DNA of 64,000 nucleotides from Stappia sp. BW2 (GCF_008107695.1 NZ_VIRG01000066.1:868001-932000); one strand, 5' to 3'; numbered from the stretch's first letter, positions 7,732 through 17,433 are shown. Numbers and translations are program-made. Notes: generated from the letters alone by a model not told the origin.

Positions 7732-9528
7732 ATGCCGAGCTATTCCGCTCCCGTCGATGACACGCTTTTCCTGTTGAAGGACGTGTTCGGCTACGATCGT
7801 TATACCAACCTTCCAGGCTTTGCCGATGCTCCTCTCGATCTGGTGGAAGCGATTCTGCGTGAGGGCGGCAAGTTTGCGGAGGAAGTTCTTCAGCCGTTGA
7901 ACCAGACCGGTGACAGCGAAGGCTGCACCCGCAACGAAGACGGCACTGTCACGACGCCAGAAGGGTTTCTCAAAGCCTACAAAGCCTTTTGCGAAAACGG
8001 CTGGGGCACACTGTCTGCTGATCCGGCCTATGGCGGCCAGGGTTTGCCGCATACGCTGACCACCATTTTCAACGAATACGCCTCTTCGGCAAACATGGCC
8101 TTTTCCATGTATCCGGGTCTGACCGCAGGTGCCGTGGCGGCCTTGAGCATCCATGGCACCGACGCGCAGAAACAGGCCTACCTTCCCAACATGATTGCCG
8201 GCACGTGGACCGGTACCATGAATCTGACAGAGCCCCATTGCGGAACGGATCTCGGCCTCATCCGCACCAAGGCCGTGCAGCAGGCAGACGGGTCCTACAA
8301 GATTACCGGTACCAAGATCTTCATCTCCGCCGGTCAGCACGACTTGGCGGAAAACATCATCCATCTGGTGCTGGCCCGTATCGAAGGCGCGCCGGAAGGC
8401 ACCAAGGGCATTTCGCTGTTCGTCGTGCCGCGCAATGCGATTGGCGACGACGGCTCGGTCGGAGACAACAACGGCGTTTCCTGTGGCTCGATCGAGCACA
8501 AGATGGGCATTCACGGCAACGCAACCTGCGTGATGAACTACGACGATGCCACCGGCTGGCTGGTTGGTGAAGAGAACAAGGGCCTGCGCGCCATGTTCAC
8601 CATGATGAACGAAGCCCGTCTCGGCGTTGCCGTTCAGGGGCTTTCCCAATCGGAAGTCGCCTATCAGAACGCAGTTACCTACGCCAAGGACCGTATCCAG
8701 GGACGAGCCCTCACCGGACCGAAGGCTCCAGACAAGCCCGCCGACCCGATCATCGTGCATCCGGACATCCGCCGCACCTTGATGCAGATCCGGTCTTTCA
8801 ATGAAGCCGCCCGGGCGCTGATCATGTGGACCGCGCTTCACGGCGATATCTCGCACCGCTCCGACGACGAAAAGTCCAGGCAGTTTTCCGACGACATGAT
8901 GGGTCTGATGACGCCGGTGCTGAAAGGCGTCCTGACCGACACGGGTTTTGCCAACACGGTCAATGCGCAGCAGGTTTACGGCGGACATGGGTACATCGGC
9001 GAATGGGGCATGGAACAATTCGTCCGCGATGCCCGTATCGCCATGATCTACGAAGGCGCCAACGGCATTCAGGCGCTTGATCTTGTCGGCCGCAAGCTGC
9101 CGGCTAACGGCGGCCGCGCGGTCATGAGCTTCTTCAACGAGGTCAATACCTTCCTGAAGGAGAACAAGGACAACGAAGCCCTTGCCGCCTTCACCGGTCC
9201 CTTGAAGAAGGGCATGGACGATCTTCAGGCAGCGACCATGTGGTTCATGAACAACGCCATGAAGAACCCGGACAATGCCGGTGCCGGCTCGGTCGACTAC
9301 ATGCACCTCTTCGGGCTCGTTGCCCTTGGCTACATGTGGGCAAAGATCGCCAAGGCAATCCAGGAAAAGACCGCGGAAGGTGCAGGCGACAAGTCCGACT
9401 GGCTGGAAACCAAGCTGACCTTCGGCCGTTACTTCATGGAGCGCAGCCTGCCGGAAACAGCCGCCCACCTCGCCCGGATCTCGTCCGGCTCCGAAACCAT
9501 GATGTCGGTTGCCGCAGACGCCTTTTAA
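7732..9528 (+). CDS. Acyl-CoA dehydrogenase (long form, ~600 residues)
   Basis: 598 residues, preceded by a strong GGGAGGA ribosome site. It is an FAD enzyme that makes the first double bond in acyl-CoA degradation. The N-terminal lid, middle beta domain (MNLTEPHCGTDLGLIRTKA, about residue 163) and C-terminal helical FAD domain are all present. The YEGANGIQALDLVGRK motif includes the expected catalytic Glu at about 441. The extra C-terminal helical region places it in the about 600-residue branch that includes DmdC-like and FadE-type enzymes, so the chain-length preference is open. It heads an operon with a GST-like protein, thiolase, cupin and a FadB-type enzyme. Confidence 0.92.
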   Translation: MPSYSAPVDDTLFLLKDVFGYDRYTNLPGFADAPLDLVEAILREGGKFAEEVLQPLNQTGDSEGCTRNEDGTVTTPEGFLKAYKAFCENGWGTLSADPAYGGQGLPHTLTTIFNEYASSANMAFSMYPGLTAGAVAALSIHGTDAQKQAYLPNMIAGTWTGTMNLTEPHCGTDLGLIRTKAVQQADGSYKITGTKIFISAGQHDLAENIIHLVLARIEGAPEGTKGISLFVVPRNAIGDDGSVGDNNGVSCGSIEHKMGIHGNATCVMNYDDATGWLVGEENKGLRAMFTMMNEARLGVAVQGLSQSEVAYQNAVTYAKDRIQGRALTGPKAPDKPADPIIVHPDIRRTLMQIRSFNEAARALIMWTALHGDISHRSDDEKSRQFSDDMMGLMTPVLKGVLTDTGFANTVNAQQVYGGHGYIGEWGMEQFVRDARIAMIYEGANGIQALDLVGRKLPANGGRAVMSFFNEVNTFLKENKDNEALAAFTGPLKKGMDDLQAATMWFMNNAMKNPDNAGAGSVDYMHLFGLVALGYMWAKIAKAIQEKTAEGAGDKSDWLETKLTFGRYFMERSLPETAAHLARISSGSETMMSVAADAF

Positions 9529-9633
9529 GGGCGTCCGGAGACCGGCTGGCCGATGGCATAAATTTGAGCCCGCAAACCGAAACCGGCCGCTATAGTCGTG
9601 TTCCAGATTGATTTGCGAGGGGAAATTCAAGTT

Positions 9634-10272
9634 ATGGCTGAATACGTTCTTCACTGCATGGCCCAGTCGGGACACTCCTACAAGGTGGCCCTGATGCTGG
9701 AATTGTGCAGCGCAGACTGGAAACCCGAATGGGTGGACTTCTTCAACGGAGCCACCCGCACGGAGGAGTTCCGGGAAACGCTGAACGAGATGGGTGAAGT
9801 GCCTGTGCTTGTGCACGGGGACAGCATTCTGACGCAGTCCGCCGTGATCATGGACGTGCTGTCCGAGAGATTTGGCGCGTTCGGCTTTGAAAATGAAGAA
9901 GAACGCCGGGAAATCCTGCGCTGGACGATTTTCGACAATCAGAAGATTTCCGGCATGCTTGGCCCGCTGCGGTTCATGCGCACTCTGATGAAGACCGGGG
10001 AAACGGATGTCGTCAAATGGCTCGACGGACGTTGCAAATCCGCGCTCGCCATCCTGGACAAGCATTTTGAGAAGAACGATTTCGCCATCGGCAAGAAGCC
10101 GACCAGCGCCGACTTCTCGCTGTGCAGCTATCTCTTTTACGAAGGTGAGCTCGGGATCGATCTCGAGGCTTATCCGAATGTCACCAAATGGCTGGGGCGG
10201 ATCAAGGCGCTGCCCGGCTGGAAACATCCTTACGACCTCATGCCCGGTCATCCCTTGCCGGACAAGACCTGA
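9634..10272 (+). CDS. Glutathione S-transferase family protein
   Basis: 212 residues from the ATG at 9634, which has a GAGGGGAA site upstream; a GTG at 9598 would add 12 residues but lacks one. The N-terminal thioredoxin-like part (about 1-80) contains GEVPVLVHGDSILTQSAVIM, the usual cis-Pro and Gln/Ser glutathione-binding segment. The C-terminal all-helical domain (about 90-205) contains the ADFSLCSYLFY stretch typical of GST folds. It lies between the acyl-CoA dehydrogenase and thiolase genes, so a role linked to acyl-CoA breakdown or to a reactive enoyl intermediate is plausible but unproven. Confidence 0.85.
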   Translation: MAEYVLHCMAQSGHSYKVALMLELCSADWKPEWVDFFNGATRTEEFRETLNEMGEVPVLVHGDSILTQSAVIMDVLSERFGAFGFENEEERREILRWTIFDNQKISGMLGPLRFMRTLMKTGETDVVKWLDGRCKSALAILDKHFEKNDFAIGKKPTSADFSLCSYLFYEGELGIDLEAYPNVTKWLGRIKALPGWKHPYDLMPGHPLPDKT

Positions 10273-10299
10273 GGCCAATCCGCTCCAGAGGAGGATCTG

Positions 10300-11508
10300 A
10301 TGCCCGAAGCCTATATATACGACCACGTTCGCACCCCGCGCGGACGCGGCAAGAAGGACGGTTCGCTGCACGAAGTGCCGACTGTCCGTCTGGCTGCCAC
10401 TGCGCTGGAAGCGATCCGTGACCGGAACGGCCTCGATACGACCCGGGTGGACGATGTCGTCCTGGGCTGTGTCGACCCGGTCGGGGAAGCCGGTGGCGAC
10501 ATTGCCCGTGCGGCGGTGTTTGCGGCCGGTTACGACAAATCGGTACCGGGCATGCAGATCAACCGCTTCTGTGCGTCCGGTCTCGATGCGGTCAACATGG
10601 CGTCGGCCCAGGTTATGGCAGGCCAGCACAAGCTGGTGATCGCGGGCGGCGTGGAGAGCATGAGCCGTGTCGGTCTTGGCGCCTCCGGCGGCTCCTGGCC
10701 GATCGAACCGCAGGTCGCCATCCCCTCCTATTTCATGCCTCAGGGCGTTTCGGCAGACCTGATTGCCACCAAATACGGCTTTTCCCGCGATGACTGCGAC
10801 GCCTATGCGGTGGAAAGTCAGAAGCGCGCCGGCAAGTCCTGGGACGAAGGCCGGTTTTCCAAATCAGTGGTGCCGGTGAAGGACGTCAACGGCATCACCA
10901 TTCTGGACCGGGACGAGCACATGCGGCCGGAAACCGACATGCAGTCGCTCGCCTCGCTCAATCCCTCCTTCGAGATGATGGGCAACATGGGCGGTTTCGA
11001 TGCGGTCGGGATTCAGGCCCATCCGGAAATCGAACGGATCAAGCACGTCCACCACGCCGGCAACTCTTCCGGCATCGTCGACGGGGCAGCCGCCGTGCTG
11101 ATCGGCTCCAGCACTGCAGGTCGTTCCTGCGGCCTGAAACCGCGCGCGCGCATCAAGGCCTTCGCCAACATCGGTTCCGAACCAGCATTGATGCTCACAG
11201 GTCCGGTGGATGTCACAGAAAAGCTGCTGAAAAACGCCAAGATGGACATCAAGGACATCGATCTCATCGAGATCAACGAAGCCTTCGCATCCGTCGTGTT
11301 GCGTTACCAGCAGGCCTTCGACCTCGATCCGGCAACGGTCAACGTCAATGGCGGCGCGATTGCCATGGGCCATCCGCTTGGTGCCACCGGCGCCATGATC
11401 CTCGGCACCGTCCTCGATGAACTGGAACGCCGCGACCTCAACACCGCCCTCGTCACACTTTGCATTGGCGCAGGCATGGGCACAGCGACCATCATCGAGC
11501 GGGTTTGA
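10300..11508 (+). CDS. Acetyl-CoA C-acyltransferase (thiolase, FadA-type)
   Basis: 402 residues with a GAGGAGG ribosome site. Thiolases cleave 3-ketoacyl-CoA to acetyl-CoA plus a shortened acyl-CoA. The three active-site elements are present: the nucleophile Cys at about 91 ([12 protein letters not shown]), the His at about 358 ([16 protein letters not shown]) and the second Cys at about 388 ([11 protein letters not shown]). The downstream FadB-type gene makes this a degradative two-subunit beta-oxidation set rather than a synthetic thiolase, although the genes are in the order A before B and separated by a cupin gene. Confidence 0.93.
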   Translation: MPEAYIYDHVRTPRGRGKKDGSLHEVPTVRLAATALEAIRDRNGLDTTRVDDVVLGCVDPVGEAGGDIARAAVFAAGYDKSVPGMQINRFCASGLDAVNMASAQVMAGQHKLVIAGGVESMSRVGLGASGGSWPIEPQVAIPSYFMPQGVSADLIATKYGFSRDDCDAYAVESQKRAGKSWDEGRFSKSVVPVKDVNGITILDRDEHMRPETDMQSLASLNPSFEMMGNMGGFDAVGIQAHPEIERIKHVHHAGNSSGIVDGAAAVLIGSSTAGRSCGLKPRARIKAFANIGSEPALMLTGPVDVTEKLLKNAKMDIKDIDLIEINEAFASVVLRYQQAFDLDPATVNVNGGAIAMGHPLGATGAMILGTVLDELERRDLNTALVTLCIGAGMGTATIIERV

Positions 11509-11510
11509 CC

Positions 11511-11894
11511 ATGATCAGCAACATCGACAGAGAATTCGCCCAGATCACCGACTACTGGTCTCCGCGTGTGGTGGCCGATGTCAACCAACAGAGCGTCAAG
11601 CTTGCGAAGCTGAAAGGCGAGTTCGTCTGGCACGACCACCAGGACGAGGACGAACTGTTCTTCATCGTCAAGGGCAGCCTCACCATCCGCTACCGCGACC
11701 GGGATGACGTCGTGCTGAACGCTGGCGACATGCATGTCGTGCCCAAGGGGGTCGAGCACAATCCGCTCGCCGAAGACGAATGCTGGGTGATGCTGTTCGA
11801 ACCCGCAGAGACCAAACACACCGGCGACGTCGTCGTTGACGGGACGAAGACGGCTGCGCAACAGCGCGCCCACCTGCAGTCGACTGGCGCCTGA
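11511..11894 (+). CDS. Small cupin-domain protein
   Basis: 127 residues; the ATG lies 2 bases after the thiolase stop. It is a single cupin barrel. Motif 1 is seen in [20 protein letters not shown] (His, His, Glu as metal ligands), and motif 2 near [16 protein letters not shown] supplies the last His. Small cupins of this type are common but have no general function; the metal ligands look intact. Tight packing between thiolase and the FadB-type gene implies co-expression with fatty-acid breakdown. Confidence 0.85.
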   Translation: MISNIDREFAQITDYWSPRVVADVNQQSVKLAKLKGEFVWHDHQDEDELFFIVKGSLTIRYRDRDDVVLNAGDMHVVPKGVEHNPLAEDECWVMLFEPAETKHTGDVVVDGTKTAAQQRAHLQSTGA

Positions 11895-11912
11895 CCGGAG
11901 GAGGACAATCAA

Positions 11913-14123
11913 ATGAGCTACAAGAATTTCACCGTTGAAACCGATGAGGACGGTTTCGCCCTGATCACCTGGGACATGGCGGAAAAATCGATGAATGTCA
12001 TCGATATGTCGGTCATGGATGAACTGGAGGCGATTGTCGACCAGGTAGCCGGGGACGAGGCCATCAAGGGCGCAGTCATTGCGTCCGGCAAATCCACCTT
12101 TTCCGGTGGGGCTGATCTGACCATGCTGGAAGGCCTCCTGAAGGACTTCCACATCAAGCGTGGCAACGATGCGGAAGCGGCTGCCAAGGTGCTCTTCGAC
12201 GGATCGCGCAAGCTGTCTCAGGTCTACCGCAAGCTGGAAACAAGCGGCAAACCCTTCGTGGCCGCCGTTGCCGGCACCTGCATGGGCGGCGGCACCGAGC
12301 TGGCACTTGCCTGCCATGGCCGCGTTGTCGACGAAGGCCTGAAAATGGGTCTTCCGGAAGTGAAGGTCGGTCTCTTCCCCGGCGCCGGCGGAACCCAGCG
12401 CGTGATGCGGATGACCGATGCCCAGCAGGGCATGCAGTTTCTGCTCCAGGGCCGCACCTTGCGCGCCCCGCAGGCCAGGCAGATGAAACTGGTGGACGAA
12501 GTTGCCCCGACCAGGAAACTGGTCGCCGCCGCCAAGAAGATGCTGAAGGCTGGTCTCGACCCGGTCAAGGAGTGGGACAAGAAGGGCTACAAGCTGCCAA
12601 ACAGCAAGGTGTATTCCCCGGCGGGCTTCCAGTTCTGGCCGGCTGCCAACGCGATCTATCGCCGCGAGACCCATGACAATTACCCCGGCGCCCGCTACCT
12701 GCTGCGCTCGGTTGTCGAAGGTCTTCAGTTGCCGATGGACCTCGCGCTTCAGGTGGAAAGCCGCTATTTCGCCAAGGTGTTGCAGACGCCGGAAGCTGCC
12801 AACATGATCCGCTCGCTGTTCGTCTCCATGCAGGAGCTGAACAAGCTGGCCCGCCGCCCGGTGGACCAGCGGCCGAACAAGATCCGCAAGATCGGTATTC
12901 TGGGCGCCGGTTTCATGGGCGCGGGCATTGCCTATGTCACCGCACAGGCAGGCATCGACGTCGTCCTGATCGACCGTGATCAGGAGGCCGCCGACAAGGG
13001 CAAGGCCCATTCCGACGAGCTGATCAGCAAGGCGATCAAGCGTGGCCGGGCAACCGAAGAGCAGAAGGAAAAGCTGCTGTCGAAGATCACCGCCACGGTC
13101 GACTACGAAGCGCTCGCCGACTGCGACCTGGTGATCGAGGCGGTATTCGAGGATCGTGACATCAAGAAAGCGGTGACGGAAAAGGCCGAGGCGGTGATGA
13201 AGTCCCGTGCCATCTACGCTTCCAACACCTCGACGCTGCCGATCACCTCTCTGGCGCAGGCGTCCAAGCGGCCGAAGAACTTCATCGGCATTCACTTTTT
13301 CTCGCCCGTCGACAAGATGATGCTGGTGGAAGTGATCCTCGGCAAACGCACTTCCGACCGCGCGCTCGCCATGGCGCTTGATTACATCAAGGCCATCAAG
13401 AAGACCCCGATTGTCGTCAACGACAGCCGTGGCTTCTACACCTCACGCGTTGTCATGACCTATATCCGCGAAGGCCTTATGATGCTGGCGGATGGTGTTC
13501 CGGCGGCCATGATCGAAAATGCCGGCAAGATGGCCGGCATGCCGGTTGGCCCGCTGTCGCTTGGCGATGAAGTGGCGCTGGATCTTGCGTGGAAGATCGT
13601 GTCCGCAACGCGCAAGGACCTTGGTGTCAAATACGTCGAGGGCCCGCTCGACAACATCCTTGAGGAGATGGTCGTCAAGCAGGAGCGCTTCGGCCGCAAG
13701 AATGGCAAGGGCTTCTACGACTACAAGGGCAAGGACAAGAGCCTGTGGCCGGGCATTCCGGAGGTCACCGGCCAGCCGAAGCCTGCCGAGAGCTTCAACA
13801 TCGAAGAGCTCAAGCAACGGCTTCTGGTGATGCAGGCACTCGAAACGGCCCGCATCTTTGAAGAAAAGTGCCTGACGGATGTACGTGAAGCCGATGTCGG
13901 CTCTATCCTCGGCTTCGGCTTTGCCCCTTACACCGGCGGCACGCTGAGCTACATCGACATGATGGGCACCCCCGCCTTTGTCGACTTGTGCAAGAAGTAC
14001 ACCCGCAAATGGGGCCCGCGCTTCAAGCCCAACAAGCTGCTCAAGGACATGGCCAAGGAAAACGAGACCTTCTACGGCAAATTTCCGCCAAAAGCGGAAG
14101 CCAAGGTCAAGGACGCCGCCTGA
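11913..14123 (+). CDS. fadB: FadB-type enoyl-CoA hydratase/3-hydroxyacyl-CoA dehydrogenase
   Basis: 736 residues with a GGAGGAGGA ribosome site. The N-terminal hydratase/isomerase domain (about 1-200) has the oxyanion-hole segments [15 protein letters not shown] and [20 protein letters not shown]. The NAD-binding dehydrogenase domain begins at about 325 ([20 protein letters not shown]) and holds the His in [17 protein letters not shown]-terminal dehydrogenase domain ends the protein. It carries out hydration and NAD-linked oxidation, the middle steps of beta-oxidation, and closes the operon that begins at 7732. Confidence 0.94.
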   Translation: MSYKNFTVETDEDGFALITWDMAEKSMNVIDMSVMDELEAIVDQVAGDEAIKGAVIASGKSTFSGGADLTMLEGLLKDFHIKRGNDAEAAAKVLFDGSRKLSQVYRKLETSGKPFVAAVAGTCMGGGTELALACHGRVVDEGLKMGLPEVKVGLFPGAGGTQRVMRMTDAQQGMQFLLQGRTLRAPQARQMKLVDEVAPTRKLVAAAKKMLKAGLDPVKEWDKKGYKLPNSKVYSPAGFQFWPAANAIYRRETHDNYPGARYLLRSVVEGLQLPMDLALQVESRYFAKVLQTPEAANMIRSLFVSMQELNKLARRPVDQRPNKIRKIGILGAGFMGAGIAYVTAQAGIDVVLIDRDQEAADKGKAHSDELISKAIKRGRATEEQKEKLLSKITATVDYEALADCDLVIEAVFEDRDIKKAVTEKAEAVMKSRAIYASNTSTLPITSLAQASKRPKNFIGIHFFSPVDKMMLVEVILGKRTSDRALAMALDYIKAIKKTPIVVNDSRGFYTSRVVMTYIREGLMMLADGVPAAMIENAGKMAGMPVGPLSLGDEVALDLAWKIVSATRKDLGVKYVEGPLDNILEEMVVKQERFGRKNGKGFYDYKGKDKSLWPGIPEVTGQPKPAESFNIEELKQRLLVMQALETARIFEEKCLTDVREADVGSILGFGFAPYTGGTLSYIDMMGTPAFVDLCKKYTRKWGPRFKPNKLLKDMAKENETFYGKFPPKAEAKVKDAA

Positions 14124-14133
14124 TCTGGAACCT

Positions 14134-14159
14134 GTGCCGCTCCCCTTGGGGAGCGGCAC
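14134..14159 (+). terminator. Strong hairpin after the fadB-type gene
   Basis: GTGCCGCTCCCC pairs perfectly with GGGGAGCGGCAC around a TT turn, giving a 12-base stem 10 bases past the stop. No T-run follows, so it may be a 3' end-protecting stem or a factor-aided terminator rather than a classical one. Confidence 0.55.
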
Positions 14160-14271
14160 TCAGCCAATGCTCGCCTCAAAATTGTTGGCAAATTACGACA
14201 AAACTTGATCCAGACTAACTTGTCATGCACAGTTCCGGCGGGAACAAGACATTGGCTTGTTGGAGGAACGT

Positions 14272-15393
14272 ATGCCACTTGAGGGCGAATGGGCGCGCTC
14301 CGATGTCTTTCGCGTTCTGCGTGACATCTGTTCGGATGCCAATCTGGACTGGCCTCAGATGGCCAAGCTTTATCAATTCGATCTTGCCAGCCTGGACGAT
14401 CCGCAAGGCGTCGTGCCAATAACGGCCTGGCATGCCGTATTTGAGCATATCGCCGCTGTCATGAACGATGACGCCGCCATGTTCGACCTCTTCAACAGCA
14501 TCGAGACCGGTCGTTTTTCCATCTACGACTATCTGTTTGCCTGCGCTCCGTCGCTGCGGGCCGCTTGCCTGGCCTGGGCCAGGTTCACGCCGATCAGAAC
14601 CAACGCCTATCGCCTGAAATACGATGAGGACGAAACCGGTGGCTACGTTGAGTGGCCCATTCTCGAGGGACGTGGCGAATGGCGGCAGAACGTCTTCGCA
14701 CGCGTCGGCTGGGCAACCCAGCAGATTGAACATGCGCTCGATATGAATGTGCCTCCGATCCTCATCGAGCTTGCGACCGCCCGCCCCCTCTGCACTTCCA
14801 GTTTTCTGAAAAAATATCAGGGCCGTATCAAATTCGGGGCGACGCGGAACAGAATTTCGTTTCCGAAGGCCCTGCTCTCCCGCCCCCTGCGGCGCCATGA
14901 CGCCCATCTATATGATATCATTCTGAAATCCGCGACCTCGGAAGTGAAAAGCTTCGGTGAACTTGAATCCCCGCTGTCGCGCATCGCCAACGAACTCGCG
15001 AGCAATCTGTCGTCCGGTGCCAGCACCCTGCCGCTCATCTCTTCCAAACTCGGCATGTCGCAGCGGGCGGTCCAGCGGCTTCTTGAAAAGGAAGGCACGA
15101 GTTTCCGCCAACTCAGTGAGGAAGTCCGGCGCTCCGCCGCCGAACGCTATCTGCTCGGAACAGATCTTCCGATGAAAGAGATTGCGTATCTTCTGGGCTT
15201 TTCGGAGCTGAGCACCTTCTCACGGGCCGTAAAGACGTGGTTCGGCGTCTCTCCCAAAAAGGTTCGGGATGCGCCTCGCTCCAGACCTCATGCGATGAGC
15301 ACGACCGCTCCAGGGCATAAGCAACCGGTCAAACGGTCCAACGTGGCAACGGCTGCCCGCTCCACGTCCCGGCAGTCAGCCGCCGTAAAGTAA
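14272..15393 (+). CDS. AraC family transcriptional regulator
   Basis: 373 residues from the ATG at 14272, which has GGAGGA seven bases upstream; a TTG at 14257 is the weaker alternative. The N-terminal part (about 20-200) resembles the arabinose-binding-type sensor domain of OruR/ArgR-like AraC proteins. The C-terminal double helix-turn-helix (about 245-335) includes LISSKLGMSQRAVQRLLEKE and MKEIAYLLGFSELSTFSRAV. A basic, probably disordered tail follows. It stands alone after the fatty-acid operon; its target and ligand are unknown. Confidence 0.88.
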   Translation: MPLEGEWARSDVFRVLRDICSDANLDWPQMAKLYQFDLASLDDPQGVVPITAWHAVFEHIAAVMNDDAAMFDLFNSIETGRFSIYDYLFACAPSLRAACLAWARFTPIRTNAYRLKYDEDETGGYVEWPILEGRGEWRQNVFARVGWATQQIEHALDMNVPPILIELATARPLCTSSFLKKYQGRIKFGATRNRISFPKALLSRPLRRHDAHLYDIILKSATSEVKSFGELESPLSRIANELASNLSSGASTLPLISSKLGMSQRAVQRLLEKEGTSFRQLSEEVRRSAAERYLLGTDLPMKEIAYLLGFSELSTFSRAVKTWFGVSPKKVRDAPRSRPHAMSTTAPGHKQPVKRSNVATAARSTSRQSAAVK

Positions 15394-15447
15394 GATCCGT
15401 TCGCTGAAGGTTTTCACGCCGGAGATCTGTCATTCGTCGAGAATTGT

Positions 15448-15481
15448 GGCACGGCGGCGGCGGGCTAGTCGCCACCGTGCC
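15448..15481. terminator. Hairpin downstream of the AraC gene
   Basis: GGCACGG-C-GGCG pairs with CGCC-A-CCGTGCC around a 10-base loop (one C/A mismatch). It lies 54 bases past the AraC stop and lacks a clear T-run. The rest of 15394-15948 holds one doubtful small frame and a very AT-rich stretch (about 15800-15835), which may be promoter DNA for the next gene. Confidence 0.4.
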
Positions 15482-15522
15482 CAAGATCATCCCGAATGCC
15501 GGCGGCTTCATGGAGGGGTTCC

Positions 15523-15738
15523 ATGAAAACGCCTTACCGCAACCGGCTGTTCATCCGATCGGATGAAGAACAGGTGGGGTCGATGGCGGCTGGCCCATCC
15601 TGCGATATGTTCGCCTTTTTTGCCGGTCCGGGGTTAATCCCGGCCCAGCGGCTGTCTTTCACCGCAGGTAGAGGAAGGCAGACCGCTGCGGATGTGGGTA
15701 GCCGCAAACGATCTAGATTCGCATTCCTGAAAGTTTAA
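15523..15738 (+). CDS. Doubtful small ORF
   Basis: 71 codons. A good ribosome site, GGAGGGG, lies just before the ATG. The product (MKTPYRNRLFIRSDEEQV at the start) has no motif or membrane segment I recognise, and its codon use is less regular than that of neighbouring genes. It could be a real small protein or a chance frame; I lean to the latter. Confidence 0.2.
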   Translation: MKTPYRNRLFIRSDEEQVGSMAAGPSCDMFAFFAGPGLIPAQRLSFTAGRGRQTAADVGSRKRSRFAFLKV

Positions 15739-15948
15739 TACGCCAAGCACTCATCCGTGTCTTTGGCAGGAAGCGTACAGAACTATACGAATTACGACAC
15801 CAAGTTTATTTAATTAATAAGAAAATTTACGATCTGCCTTCGCCAACACCGCAAGTTCTCGCAGTGTTCGAGCAACCTCATTGTAATCGGCAACGAATGT
15901 TCCTAACTACCTGCCAGGATAGACACCAACGTCATGCAGGAGACACCT

Positions 15949-16224
15949 ATGTCCGACACCGGCTTGAGCCGTTTTCTGGGAGGCTCGCCAGCCCAGGTGC
16001 TTTTGCGGCTTGTGTTCCTGTCCTTCGTTGTCGGCATAATCCTGTCTGCGCTGAACCTCGACCCGCTCGACCTGATCACCATGTCGTTCGATTTTGTCGA
16101 ACGGCTGTGGAACATGGGTTTCAACGCCCTCGGACGGCTGGGCAAATATCTGGTCATCGGTGCAATGGTGGTCGTGCCCATCTGGCTGGTCATGCGCATT
16201 CTGGCCATGGGCCGCAACCGCTAG
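15949..16224 (+). CDS. Small two-helix membrane protein (DUF6460-like)
   Basis: 91 residues from the ATG at 15949, preceded by CAGGAGACACCT. An ATG at 15934 would add five residues with no better ribosome site. There are two hydrophobic helices: about 17-38 (VLLRLVFLSFVVGIILSALN) and about 66-85 (LVIGAMVVVPIWLVMRIL). The opening RFLGGSPAQVLLRLV recalls small Hyphomicrobiales membrane proteins grouped as DUF6460; that name is from memory and unchecked. Function unknown. Confidence 0.7.
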   Translation: MSDTGLSRFLGGSPAQVLLRLVFLSFVVGIILSALNLDPLDLITMSFDFVERLWNMGFNALGRLGKYLVIGAMVVVPIWLVMRILAMGRNR

Positions 16225-16279
16225 GATCAGGAGCAGCTTGCATTCCTGACGCCCCCGGAACGCAACTTCTGCGAGAAAA

Positions 16280-16294
16280 TTAACCTTTTCTTAA
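16280..16294. promoter_or_regulatory. Exact CtrA-type box TTAA-N7-TTAA
   Basis: TTAACCTTTTCTTAA matches the CtrA consensus in full. A further TTAACC lies at 16301. The start codon of the coiled-coil protein gene is 53 bases downstream, where a CtrA-activated promoter site would be expected. CtrA is the master cell-cycle response regulator of alphaproteobacteria. Confidence 0.5.
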
Positions 16295-16346
16295 TCATTA
16301 TTAACCGACACTGGCGTGGCCTACCGAAGCCTGAAAGGGCCTTTTC

Positions 16347-17423
16347 ATGTCCGCCATTGCAACGTCCAAATTTGCCGCCTCCTTTCAATCCTACGCGCGT
16401 ACGGGCGCCCAGGCAGGCAATCGCGCTTCTTCACTCGGCGCCGTTCAGACGCTCACCACGTTTATCGGTGCAAGCGGCTCGGCGGAGGACGAGGACAAGG
16501 CAAAGTCCCTGTTCGAGACATACAAGGACTCTGTTGAACTCAACGACAGTCTTTCCCGGTCGGTGGAAGCCAACAAGGATGCGCTGCGCAGCCAGAAGAT
16601 CAACAAAGCCAAGGAGCGCATTGAACAACTCAAGGAAATGCTTCGGTTCGCAACGCCAGAGCAGGCCAAACGGCTGCTCAAGGAGCTGAAACAGATCTCT
16701 CAGGAGTTCAAGTCTGCTGCACAGAGCCTGAAATCGGCAGGACAAAGCCTGAGCGGCGGCGTATCGGGGCCAGGCGCTCTCGCAGGTCTGTCGAACGTCA
16801 CCGGCACCGCAGCGGCCACCGCAGGCGCGGGACTTCAAGTTGTCGAGACACAGGCACCGGTCACGGATACGGCTGCAACTGCAGGCGTTTCCCAGGCACG
16901 TGCGACAGCGCTCGCACCAGAAGCAGAGACAGCGTCTGAGGCTTCAGGAAACCAGGCCTCAGACTCCAGTCAAACAAATCAAAACCAGGCAGGCCAAAGC
17001 CAGAATGATGAGGAACAGGATGGTTTCTCCCCTGAGGGCCAAGAGCCCGAGAGCTGGCAGGAAGACCTCAAGGCAGCCATTCTCAGCTACACGGAACGGC
17101 AGCAGGAAACGGACAGAGCCCATACCGCAGGCCGCAAGTCCAGGCTCCAGGGCGACAAGGAAGCCCTTGCCAAGATTGCAGCAGACATCAAGTCGCTTGC
17201 CTCACAGATCGAACGTCTGCTCAAGCGTGATGACCGCGAGTCCAAGAAAGAGCTGAAAGATGTCCGCGACGACCTGAATGACGGGCTCAAGGCACTGCGG
17301 GACACAGACTTCGGTGCACAACCGGAAGCCCCTTCGACCGTTGCCACCGGCAGCACGGACGCTGTTTCAGTGGCAAGCGTTTCCGCAAATGTTTCCGTGC
17401 AGGTGTCGGATATCGTGGTTTGA
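16347..17423 (+). CDS. Coiled-coil protein of unknown function, possible CtrA target
   Basis: 358 residues, no family recognised. Residues about 1-40 are Ser/Ala-rich without a signal peptide. About 45-135 form charged amphipathic helix (NKAKERIEQLKEMLRFATPE). About 135-235 are a low-complexity Ala/Gly/Gln/Ser linker. About 235-325 form a second charged helical region (KIAADIKSLASQIERLLKRD), and the tail ends in Ser/Val-rich VSVQVSDIVV. Two helical blocks on a flexible linker suggest a structural or scaffold protein. The exact CtrA box upstream suggests cell-cycle or motility-linked expression. Its stop is 10 bases from the end of the convergent deacetylase gene. Confidence 0.75.
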   Translation: MSAIATSKFAASFQSYARTGAQAGNRASSLGAVQTLTTFIGASGSAEDEDKAKSLFETYKDSVELNDSLSRSVEANKDALRSQKINKAKERIEQLKEMLRFATPEQAKRLLKELKQISQEFKSAAQSLKSAGQSLSGGVSGPGALAGLSNVTGTAAATAGAGLQVVETQAPVTDTAATAGVSQARATALAPEAETASEASGNQASDSSQTNQNQAGQSQNDEEQDGFSPEGQEPESWQEDLKAAILSYTERQQETDRAHTAGRKSRLQGDKEALAKIAADIKSLASQIERLLKRDDRESKKELKDVRDDLNDGLKALRDTDFGAQPEAPSTVATGSTDAVSVASVSANVSVQVSDIVV

Positions 17424-17433
17424 CCCAGTTTCC

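Noticed and set aside
7684-10629. 981-codon open frame on the minus strand opposite the acyl-CoA dehydrogenase, GST and thiolase genes
   Set aside because: It lies antisense to three strongly supported genes with clear motifs and ribosome sites. Its translation has no recognisable domain; it is a by-product of G/C-rich third codon positions.
11304-13295. 663-codon minus-strand open frame opposite the cupin and FadB-type genes
   Set aside because: Antisense to genes with full catalytic motifs, and no ribosome site or domain of its own.
15800-15835. AT-rich run with TTAATTAAT as a possible CtrA box
   Set aside because: The TTAA units are adjacent rather than 7 bases apart, so the spacing does not fit.
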